From Microbacterium halimionae (lineage in GTDB: Bacteria > Actinomycetota > Actinomycetes > Actinomycetales > Microbacteriaceae), in contig NZ_JAAOZB010000002.1 in the NCBI RefSeq assembly GCF_011761265.1, forward strand, positions 558,001-622,000: 64,000 nucleotides of DNA, in the 5' to 3' direction. The stretch's first letter is position 1. Every line of letters starts with the position of its first letter. Made by a program: the position numbers and the translations under genes. Below are positions 33,604-41,012 of this stretch, piece by piece. The notes under the pieces are model-generated. The model was not told the origin of the DNA, did no database searches, and worked only from the letters and a program-made list of their open reading frames with translations.

Positions 33604-34845
33604 CTAGTCGCTTTGACCCCACCGGCGAAGCGCCGCGGCAGAGGCGCGCGCAGCCTCTCGATCTTCGTCGGTTATGAGCTCGCCAGTGTCATCCGGAGAG
33701 GTCCATGCACCGAGATCGATGGGTGCCGTGTCGTCAGCCGACCCGCCAACATCGCGAAGCGGCTCTTCGCGATCCGCGGCGAGATAGGCCGAAAGCTTCT
33801 CGGGGTCATACGCGTCTGTCTGCATCGAGGTGCTCGATGCGTCAGATGTCGGCGGGGTTGCGGCGGCGGGCACGTGTGCAAGCAGAGCGATCGCGTCGTC
33901 AACGCCCGGTGCACGCGGAACGAAGTCGTCGCCTGCGGTTCCCTCTGCCAGCGAAACGAGCAGTTCCTGCGCGTCAGACACAATGTCTTGTCGCTCGGTG
34001 TCGACGCCATGAACGAGCCAACGCGCGAACTCGAGCTCGGCGTAGAGCCGCGAGCGCTCGTTGAGCATGGCATCGGGTGAGCGTCGAACAGCGTTGAGGT
34101 ACGCGTCGTTGACATCTGCGGCGGCGAGCGGTGCACCGGCGAGCCATCTCAGATCGCTCGCGGGGTCACCGACGCTGAGCTCATGCCAGTCGAGTACTGC
34201 CCCCACACGCGGCTCAAGGTCGTCGTCGATGAAGACAAATGACGACGCATCCGCGCTGCCGAGGATCACGGTCGGTTCGAACCGCCAAAGTGCATCGCTT
34301 TCTACCGCACTGTGCCAGCGATCCCGCAGCTCATCAGGGATGCGCCCAGTTGCGATCGCACGCTCGACGAGGCGGCGTACGTCGGTTCGTACATGTTCGG
34401 GAAGCCGCACCGGGAGTCCATCGTCGCGAACGATCGACACCGGCAAGCCGTGTATCGCAGCAATAGCCGCGCCGATCGAGTGCGCAGCTCCCGGCCCCGC
34501 GGGCAGATCAGCCGCATCGATGCGGTAGCCCTCGAGGAAATCGACGACGAGTACCCGTGCATCGGCTATCTCGGTGTCGCCGAGCACCTCTGGTGCACGA
34601 AATGGAAGCAGGGCGCGCACTCCCGGGCTCAAAGCACGCAAGGCGCGCGCCGAAGTGGTGAGTTCTCGCGCAGCATCCGTGTCGACAGGCGCTCTCACGA
34701 CGACGCGCGTTCCATCGGAAAGGTCGACGACGGCTGAGTCGAAACGACCGGAGGCGCCTTCGCTGAGCGCGCCGACACGAACGACCTCCGCGTGCGGGAG
34801 AGCTGCTGTGACAGCCGCGGCTAGAGTGAAGGAAGAGCGTGCCAT
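33604..34845 (-). CDS. Aminoglycoside/macrolide-phosphotransferase-like protein with degenerate catalytic loop
   Basis: A 413-residue protein with an APH-type kinase fold over about residues 1-290 and an acidic low-complexity C-terminus. The DFG-equivalent is VLDWHELSVGDPASDL, as in APH enzymes. Where the family has H-G-D-x-x-x-x-N this protein reads L-G-S-A-D-A-S-S-F, retaining one Asp but no catalytic-loop His or Asn. It may have weak or altered activity, or bind without catalysing. ATG 34845 lies six bases after TACCCT, predicting a leaderless mRNA. It is convergent with adnB and divergent from nudC. Substrate unknown. Confidence 0.75.
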   Translation of the reverse strand: MARSSFTLAAAVTAALPHAEVVRVGALSEGASGRFDSAVVDLSDGTRVVVRAPVDTDAARELTTSARALRALSPGVRALLPFRAPEVLGDTEIADARVLVVDFLEGYRIDAADLPAGPGAAHSIGAAIAAIHGLPVSIVRDDGLPVRLPEHVRTDVRRLVERAIATGRIPDELRDRWHSAVESDALWRFEPTVILGSADASSFVFIDDDLEPRVGAVLDWHELSVGDPASDLRWLAGAPLAAADVNDAYLNAVRRSPDAMLNERSRLYAELEFARWLVHGVDTERQDIVSDAQELLVSLAEGTAGDDFVPRAPGVDDAIALLAHVPAAATPPTSDASSTSMQTDAYDPEKLSAYLAADREEPLRDVGGSADDTAPIDLGAWTSPDDTGELITDEDREAARASAAALRRWGQSD

Positions 34846-34851
34846 GCCCCC

Positions 34852-34857
34852 AGGGTA
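34852..34857 (-). promoter_or_regulatory. -10 element for leaderless phosphotransferase-like gene
   Basis: TACCCT on the minus strand, then GGGGGC, then ATG 34845. Confidence 0.52.
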
Positions 34858-34907
34858 GGTCGGGCGTCACGCCGCGCGTTCGCGCCACGCCCTTCGAGGA
34901 GGTATCG

Positions 34908-35819
34908 ATGACGGCTGATGATGTCGTTTTGCAGCCATTACTATCTGTTGGCGAGTGGAACAGGTCCGCAGCAGAACGGGATGAACCGGAGCTGCTTGAG
35001 CATCTGCGAGATGACGCGCTCACGCGAGTTGTCGCCGTCTGCGGTGATAAGGCCGCGCTGGAATCCCGCACGAAGATTCGATATTTCGCGCCATACGCCG
35101 TGCCCGCACCATCATCCTGGGCGTTTCTTGGGCGGGATGACGAAGCTCGCGCAGTCATTGTCGCGGTGTTCAAGCCAGAGGATTTCGATTCGGTTGAGTC
35201 GCTCTCAGAATGGGGAGCACTTCGCACTCACGCGGCATTTTTGGGAGAGGATGACGTCGAGGTCTTCGTCACTGCGGTCAGTATCGGGCGCTGGCTCGTG
35301 GCCGCTCCATTTTGCTCCGCGTGCGGCTCACTGACAGATGTCACTCAAGCCGGCTGGTCGAGGCATTGCCCCGCGTGCGGACGCCAACACTTTCCTCGTA
35401 CTGACCCCGCCGTGATCGTTGCCGTGACCGACGAATCGTCTTCGCGATTGCTTCTCGGCTCGAATGCGATGTGGGAGTCGAATCGTTACTCCTGCTTTGC
35501 GGGCTTCGTCGAGGCGGGGGAGTCGCTCGAGAACGCCGTAGTGCGCGAAGTATCGGAAGAGTCCGGAATTGACGTTGCGAATATCCATTACTTGGGCTCT
35601 CAGCCATGGCCCTATCCACGGTCACTGATGTTGGGATTTCGAGCTACAGCAGTGGACGCTGGCGCAGCAGTTGCGGATGGCACCGAAATTTTGCAGGTGC
35701 GATGGTTTGACCATGATGAGATCGGCGCGGCGCTTGCAGGTGTGGGGGATGTGCGCCTACCCGGCGCTTCTTCGATTGCCGCGAGACTCATCTCGCACTG
35801 GCATGCGGAGGGCTCGTGA
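34908..35819 (+). CDS. nudC: NAD(H) diphosphatase / NAD-decapping Nudix enzyme
   Basis: Hydrolyses NADH or NAD-capped RNA to NMN(H) and AMP. The 303-residue protein has an N-terminal domain, a zinc ribbon (CSACGS...CPACGR, about residues 138-160), and the Nudix box GFVEAGESLENAVVREVSEESG near residue 200, followed by the NudC signature SQPWPYPRS that recognises the nicotinamide dinucleotide. ATG 34908 has GAGGAGG upstream and is preferred over the open frame to 34839. Its stop overlaps the uvrD2 GTG by four bases; the nudC-uvrD2 pair is conserved in mycobacteria. Confidence 0.95.
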   Translation: MTADDVVLQPLLSVGEWNRSAAERDEPELLEHLRDDALTRVVAVCGDKAALESRTKIRYFAPYAVPAPSSWAFLGRDDEARAVIVAVFKPEDFDSVESLSEWGALRTHAAFLGEDDVEVFVTAVSIGRWLVAAPFCSACGSLTDVTQAGWSRHCPACGRQHFPRTDPAVIVAVTDESSSRLLLGSNAMWESNRYSCFAGFVEAGESLENAVVREVSEESGIDVANIHYLGSQPWPYPRSLMLGFRATAVDAGAAVADGTEILQVRWFDHDEIGAALAGVGDVRLPGASSIAARLISHWHAEGS

Positions 35820-37579
35820 GCACGGAGATCTGGGACGGACTGGATGAAGAGCAGACCGAAGCGGTCCGAACACTCCGTGGACCAGTGTGCGTGCTCGCCG
35901 GAGCAGGTACCGGAAAGACGCGTGTGATCACGCGCAGAATTGCGCACGGAGTCGATACGGGTGCCTACTCACCCGGACGCGTCATGGCTGTTACGTTCAC
36001 AGCGAAAGCTGCGGGTGAGATGCGCGGGCGCTTGCGCGCACTCGGCGTGGTTGGCGTTTCAGCCCGAACCTTTCACGCTGCGGCTCTTGCACAGCTCAAT
36101 TTCTTCTGGCCGACGATCGCTGGGGACGCACCCCCGTCTCTCATCGACAATAAAGTTCGCCTGCTCGCTCACGCGGCCGACGAGGTGGGCCTTCATCCCG
36201 ACACTCCAACGCTTCGTGATGTGGCAAGTCACATCGAATGGCGAAAGGTCACGATGCGCAGCATCGAGGACGGACTCGCCGAGCGCCCCGATGGTGTTGG
36301 CAGGTTGTCGGGTGCAGCTCTCGCGGACCTCCAACGCTCATACGAGCGGGTGAAAGACGCGCGGCGCCAGCTCGACTTCGAAGATGTTTTGCTCGCATGC
36401 GCGGGAATGATCGAGAGCGAGCCGCGCGTCGCGAAGGCAGTTCGTGAGCAATATCGCCACTTCACAGTGGATGAGTTTCAGGACGTATCGCCACTGCAGA
36501 ATCGTTTGCTTGAGCTCTGGTTGGGCGACCGACGCGATATCTGTGTTGTGGGAGACGCGAGTCAGACGATCTACTCGTTCGCGGGCGCACAACCTCATTT
36601 CTTGCTTGATTTTGAACGGCGCTATGAAGACGCGCACGTTGTTAGGCTCCAGCAGAACTATCGGTCCTCGCCGCAGGTTGTGGCGGTAGCAAACTCCCTC
36701 ATGCGCGGCCGCCCGGGCGCGCTCGTACTGTCGGCCGCGAGCGCCGCACCAGCGCCAACGCCGGTCGCGACGGCGTACCCCGATGAGGTTGCCGAAGCGC
36801 GTGGTGTTGCAGCCGCGGTGGCCGCTCAGGTGCGCGATGGCATCCCAGTTGAAGACATAGCTGTGCTCTATCGTGCGCACTCGCAGTCACCAGAAATCAT
36901 CACAGCACTATCGGACGCGTCGATTTCTACGACAGTTCTCGGTGGAAAACGCTTCTTCGATCTTCCGGAGGTACGCCAGGCGATTATGGCCCTGCGCGCG
37001 GCCTCTGTTGCCCCGCAACAACATGGATTTCGGGATGCTGTTCGCGATGTGCTCCGTTCGCTGGGTCTCGTTGACGAAGCGCCACCCGCGGGCGGCGCTC
37101 TTCGTGAGGCTTGGGAGGCGCGCTCGGCAATATTGCGTCTCGCGGAGGAGGCCGCAGCGGGCGTGACGCTGCGTGAATTTGCAGACCAGCTTCTCGCACG
37201 AGCGAAAGACCAGCACGAACCCTCGATGCGCACTGTCACTCTCTCAACGCTCCACGCGGCCAAAGGTCTCGAATGGAAGCACGTCTACTTCGTGGGACTT
37301 GCCGAGGGCCAGCTGCCAATTTCGTATGCGACCACTTTCGAGCAGATCGATGAAGAACGTCGGCTCGCATACGTCGGTATCACGCGGGCTGAGCAAACAC
37401 TGTCGTTGTCTTGGTCTCGGGGGGCTGGTGCGCGCGAGCGACAGCCTTCCCGTTTCCTTCGAGAGATTGGCAGCGACACTCTGGGTGCGGTTGATGCACG
37501 CGAACCTTCGGCCGCAGCTCGTGCGCGGCGACAGTCACCGACAGTGCGGAGCTCGGGCTCACGCGCCTCGAGCGCGTGA
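35816..37579 (+). CDS. uvrD2: UvrD2-type SF1 DNA helicase, short form
   Basis: 3'-5' DNA helicase of 587 residues. Motifs: Q motif DEEQTEAV, Walker A GAGTGKT near residue 33, Ia TFTAKAAGEM, II VDEFQDVSP, III GDASQTIYSFAGA, IV QNYRSSPQ, V LSTLHAAKGLEWK, VI YVGITRAEQ. Mycobacterial UvrD2 continues past this point with a tetracysteine module and an HRDC domain; here the chain ends shortly after motif VI with a low-complexity Arg/Ser tail, so both are missing. GTG 35816 overlaps nudC. The last 200 bases overlap, in antisense, the ThiF-like gene. Confidence 0.93.
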   Translation: MSTEIWDGLDEEQTEAVRTLRGPVCVLAGAGTGKTRVITRRIAHGVDTGAYSPGRVMAVTFTAKAAGEMRGRLRALGVVGVSARTFHAAALAQLNFFWPTIAGDAPPSLIDNKVRLLAHAADEVGLHPDTPTLRDVASHIEWRKVTMRSIEDGLAERPDGVGRLSGAALADLQRSYERVKDARRQLDFEDVLLACAGMIESEPRVAKAVREQYRHFTVDEFQDVSPLQNRLLELWLGDRRDICVVGDASQTIYSFAGAQPHFLLDFERRYEDAHVVRLQQNYRSSPQVVAVANSLMRGRPGALVLSAASAAPAPTPVATAYPDEVAEARGVAAAVAAQVRDGIPVEDIAVLYRAHSQSPEIITALSDASISTTVLGGKRFFDLPEVRQAIMALRAASVAPQQHGFRDAVRDVLRSLGLVDEAPPAGGALREAWEARSAILRLAEEAAAGVTLREFADQLLARAKDQHEPSMRTVTLSTLHAAKGLEWKHVYFVGLAEGQLPISYATTFEQIDEERRLAYVGITRAEQTLSLSWSRGAGARERQPSRFLREIGSDTLGAVDAREPSAAARARRQSPTVRSSGSRASSA

Positions 37580-38219
37580 GCCGCCCCGCGGCCGCACCCG
37601 CTTCGAGAACAAGAGCGGGGTCAAGATCGATGATTGGTCGCCCGAGTGCTTGGGCTGCAACGATTGGCCATTCCGGCTGCGCATCACGCTGATACGCATG
37701 ACCGCAGGCTACGCACGGGGTGGTGCCTGGAACGACGATGGGTCCGACGGTCACGTTGTGGCCCCAAAAGACGATCGGCAAGTGCACGATATCGTTGCGT
37801 GCTGCAGCCGCGGCACGATGCGGGTCGATAACGTCGCGTGCCACCAGGATCTCGAAGTCCGCATCGTTCGTGGACGCGACAACTTCGATCCCGTATTTCT
37901 GAAGTGCACCAGCAAGTGTGTCGCGTGCTGCAGCATCGGGTCTGTCGCCCATGCACAGCCGTACACGTGCATGCGGATGCCGTTGTTTCTCGAGTACTGG
38001 CGAAAGCGATGTTAAGAGAGCATCTGCTTCCCCCGGGCCCGCGCCGACGCTTCGTGCAACCCCGACGAATGCCAGCTCCGGTATGCCCTTACGTAGCTCG
38101 TGCACGACCCGCTGAACCCAGGGCGCCGGGTTCGGAATCGTAACGACAGCAACGACGCCGAATTGCAATCGCTCAGGCGTCGCCCACACGGGCGGGAAAG
38201 CAGGATCAAGTCGGAACAT
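37380..38219 (-). CDS. ThiF/TOMM-cyclodehydratase-like zinc-binding protein
   Basis: A 279-residue protein resembling the orphan cyclodehydratase-like proteins (E1/ThiF superfamily, TOMM leader-peptide-binding type) seen near uvrD2 in Actinobacteria. A C-x-x-C in TTPCVACGHAYQR (about residues 166-180) and the HPECRC near residue 246 form a probable structural zinc site. The N-terminal winged-helix-like region (LDPAFPPVWATPERLQFG) opens the protein. No partner YcaO or precursor peptide gene is nearby. The C-terminus, including HPECRC, is encoded opposite uvrD2 codons. It lies 88 bases downstream of the zincin gene on the same strand. Confidence 0.65.
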   Translation of the reverse strand: MFRLDPAFPPVWATPERLQFGVVAVVTIPNPAPWVQRVVHELRKGIPELAFVGVARSVGAGPGEADALLTSLSPVLEKQRHPHARVRLCMGDRPDAAARDTLAGALQKYGIEVVASTNDADFEILVARDVIDPHRAAAAARNDIVHLPIVFWGHNVTVGPIVVPGTTPCVACGHAYQRDAQPEWPIVAAQALGRPIIDLDPALVLEAGAAAGRLTRSRRVSPSSALSVTVAAHELRPKVRVHQPHPECRCQSLEGNGKAVARAHQPPETKTTTVFAQPA

Positions 38220-38307
38220 GTCCCGATTGTGCGCGTTCGCGACGCGCGACGCGGGTTATCCACAGAAAATCCTGTTCGCCGGTTTTGAGGCGACCAGTGG
38301 AGGGAAA

Positions 38308-39693
38308 TCAGACGGGTTGCGGCCCCGCGGGGTTCTCGTCGCCCGTGTCGTCGTCGTCGATCTCTCCCGCGAGCAGCTTCGCGAGCGCATCGTCCATCGC
38401 ATCGGGGGCAGGCTCCTCGCCGCGGGCACGTGCTTCCAGGCGCGCGATCAATGCTGCGGGATCATCGATATCTTCCGCCGTCGGCATGAGATCGGGATAG
38501 TCCCACAGCGCGTCACGTGAAGCGACACCTACCGCGTTGGTGACGGCGCGCCACATGGCAGCGGCCTCACGCATACGCCGGGGACGAAGTTCGAGCCCCA
38601 CAAGTGAGCCGAGAGCCTTCTCTGCGGGCCCTCCTGCTGCCCGGCGACGGCGCACTGTCTCGGCAATTCGGTCGGCGCTCGGCAGTCGCGACGTGGCATC
38701 CTCTGTCACGACGTCGACCCAGCCTTCGATCATCGCAAGGAGATTCTCCAGACGTCCGAGGGCGGCGACCTGCAGGGGCGAGTGGGCGGGGAGGAGCGCT
38801 CCGCTTTCCAAAGCTCGCCGAAGTTCTTCTGGCTCAGAAGGATCGAATCGGCCTGCGAGATCTTCGAGGGCGTCGGTGTCGACGTGGATTCCTTGCGCAA
38901 ACTCGGTGACCTGAGTGATCACGTCGAGACGCAACCACTTCGCGTGCCGGAACAGTCGAGCGTGTGCGAGTTCGCGTGTCGCTATGTAAAGAGCGAGCTG
39001 GTCTTCGGGAATCTCGAGGTCGCGGCCAAAATCTGCGAAGTTCTGTGGCAGGATCGCTGCTTCGCCCGCTGGCATTACGGGGATTCCGACATCACCACCG
39101 CTGACGACTTCGGTTGAAAGCTGACCGACGACCTGACCGAGCTGCGCCGCGAAGAGCGAACCGCCCACGGAACGCATTAGGCGTCCGGCTCCCTCGACGA
39201 GTCCCTGCATCTCTTCTGGGACCTGCTGGTCAAGCGCCGATGTCAGTGCGTCGGCAATGCTTCCAGCCACGGGCTGGGCGAGCTCTTGCCAGACGTCGAG
39301 AGTCTTTTCAACCCACGCACCGCGGGTGATTGCCTGTGGGGGAGTCGCAAGCTCAGACACGGTCGTGGCTTCACCGAGCCACAGCGTGGCGAGGGTGAAC
39401 GCCTGATCGAGATCTCGGCGATTGCCGCTCGTGATGCCGCGATCGCTCTGATTGGCGATGTGCAAGGCCGCACGCTTCGCGTTGTCCCACGAAATCTGGG
39501 GATCGCTGTCGTTCCCCGCCTGGGCGAACGCGCCCTGCAGCTGCTGCATCATTTGCTGCATCATCGCGGGGTCGACGTTCATGCCCGACAACTTCGACAA
39601 TTGTTCCGGGTCTATCGTGCCGTCACCGCCAAATAGCTGGCGCAGTAGCTCTTGGAACTCATCTTCGGGGCGCTGCCCCTCGTCGTCTGCCAT
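38308..39693 (-). CDS. Zincin-type metalloprotease-family protein (Zincin_2-like)
   Basis: A 461-residue soluble protein resembling the actinobacterial family annotated as zinc-dependent metalloprotease or F420-biosynthesis-associated (Rv3195-like, from memory). The N-terminus is acidic and Met/Gln-rich. The central helix-rich core contains TRELAHARLFRHAKWL, the position of the family's zinc-helix; a canonical H-E-x-x-H is not present, so catalysis is doubtful. A family block WDYPDLMPTAEDIDDP lies near the C-terminus, followed by an acidic tail. ATG 39693 follows AGGCGG. It is divergent from the PDZ-Lon gene. Confidence 0.75.
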   Translation of the reverse strand: MADDEGQRPEDEFQELLRQLFGGDGTIDPEQLSKLSGMNVDPAMMQQMMQQLQGAFAQAGNDSDPQISWDNAKRAALHIANQSDRGITSGNRRDLDQAFTLATLWLGEATTVSELATPPQAITRGAWVEKTLDVWQELAQPVAGSIADALTSALDQQVPEEMQGLVEGAGRLMRSVGGSLFAAQLGQVVGQLSTEVVSGGDVGIPVMPAGEAAILPQNFADFGRDLEIPEDQLALYIATRELAHARLFRHAKWLRLDVITQVTEFAQGIHVDTDALEDLAGRFDPSEPEELRRALESGALLPAHSPLQVAALGRLENLLAMIEGWVDVVTEDATSRLPSADRIAETVRRRRAAGGPAEKALGSLVGLELRPRRMREAAAMWRAVTNAVGVASRDALWDYPDLMPTAEDIDDPAALIARLEARARGEEPAPDAMDDALAKLLAGEIDDDDTGDENPAGPQPV

Positions 39694-39821
39694 GTCAGCC
39701 GCCTTTCAGCCCGATCGAAGCCTGTCCATCTACGCTAGTCGCAGGATCATCGCACTGCCCGACTCAGCTTCTCGACGTCGTACGCCGGTCGCGAACGATA
39801 ACAAATCGAGAGAAGGAACCT

Positions 39822-40946
39822 GTGGCGCTGTTTGACGATGATGTGACAATAGTGCCGCCCACTCGACGGCGCCCGTCTAAACGCACAGTCGCTGGCATTT
39901 GGGCACTCGTTGTCGCACTTTCGCTGCTGCTCGTGCTGTCGTTCTTGCCGACATCGTTCGTCGTTCAACAACCAGGACCGGTCTACAACACGCTGGGCAG
40001 CGTGACGGACGCCGATGGTGAAGACGTGCCGCTGATCGCCGTTGACGGTGCCGAGTCCTACCCAACGTCCGGCACTTTGGACTTGCTGACGGTACAGGTG
40101 CTGGGTAATCGTGATCGCACGCCCTCCTGGTTTGAACTGGCAATGGCCTGGTTCGACAAGTCGAAAGCTGTCGTTCCGATCGATTCGGTCTTCCCCGAGG
40201 GGCAGACGGCCGAGGAGCGGGATGCCGCGAGCACCGCGATGATGGTCGACTCCCAGGCCGAGGCGAAGGCTGCGGCCCTCACCGAGCTTGCCTACGACGT
40301 GCCGTCTGTCCTTACCGTCTACGCGGTCCAGGAGGGCTCTGCCGCTGAGGGCGCGCTGCAGGAGGGTGATGTCATCTTTTCAGCGGACGGCCAAGCGATC
40401 GCAGACGCCGACGCGCTACGTGCCGTCATCGCGGTCGGACAAGGCGCACCTCTCGAGCTCGTTATTGAGCGTGATGGCGCTGAGCAGCAGCTGACCGTGA
40501 CGCCAGAAGAGTCGACAACCGACGGTGAGACCAGCTGGCTCCTCGGCGTTTCGCTACTTCACGACTACGACTTTCCGATCGATGTGTCGATTGAACTCAA
40601 CAACGTCGGCGGTCCTAGCGCGGGAATGATGTTCGCGCTGGGAATCATCGACACGCTCACTCCTGATGACATCAATGGTGGACAAGACGTTGCAGGGACC
40701 GGAACCATCACGGCAGATGGCACAGTGGGAGCCATTGGCGGTATCCGCCAAAAGCTCTGGGGGGCGCTAGACGCTGGGGCAGAGTACTTTCTTGCGCCGG
40801 AATCCAACTGTGACGAGGTCGTCGGTCACGTGCCAGACGGGTTGCAAGTGTTTGCTGTCGCCACCCTCGACGATGCGCTTGATGTGATGACCGCGCTGAG
40901 CGACGCGGGAGACCTCGACGCACTGCCGACATGCACGGCAGGCTGA
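39822..40946 (+). CDS. PDZ-Lon membrane-anchored serine protease (YlbL-like)
   Basis: A 374-residue protein with one N-terminal membrane helix (about residues 24-44), an extracytoplasmic PDZ domain (about 160-235: VYAVQEGSAAEGALQEGDVI), and a C-terminal Lon-type S16 protease domain. The catalytic dyad is Ser in GGPSAGMMFALG and Lys in GGIRQKLWGALDAG. Homologues take part in envelope protein quality control. GTG 39822 is preceded by AGAAGGA. It is followed by the UPF0182 gene, the same order as Rv3194c-Rv3193c in M. tuberculosis (recalled). Confidence 0.92.
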   Translation: MALFDDDVTIVPPTRRRPSKRTVAGIWALVVALSLLLVLSFLPTSFVVQQPGPVYNTLGSVTDADGEDVPLIAVDGAESYPTSGTLDLLTVQVLGNRDRTPSWFELAMAWFDKSKAVVPIDSVFPEGQTAEERDAASTAMMVDSQAEAKAAALTELAYDVPSVLTVYAVQEGSAAEGALQEGDVIFSADGQAIADADALRAVIAVGQGAPLELVIERDGAEQQLTVTPEESTTDGETSWLLGVSLLHDYDFPIDVSIELNNVGGPSAGMMFALGIIDTLTPDDINGGQDVAGTGTITADGTVGAIGGIRQKLWGALDAGAEYFLAPESNCDEVVGHVPDGLQVFAVATLDDALDVMTALSDAGDLDALPTCTAG

Positions 40947-41000
40947 GCAGCTATCGAGCAAGCTGAGCGAATCCTCGGCGTTCGCCCAGAACTACGCACG

Positions 41001-41006
41001 TAGGAT
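41001..41006 (+). promoter_or_regulatory. -10 element for leaderless UPF0182 gene
   Basis: TAGGAT, then GGTCAC, then GTG 41013. Confidence 0.55.
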
Positions 41007-41012
41007 GGTCAC

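Noticed and set aside
37173..38015. 280-codon plus-strand frame spanning the end of uvrD2
   Set aside because: Could have been a frameshifted UvrD2 C-terminus, but it contains no tetracysteine or HRDC-like sequence and is antisense to the ThiF-like gene.
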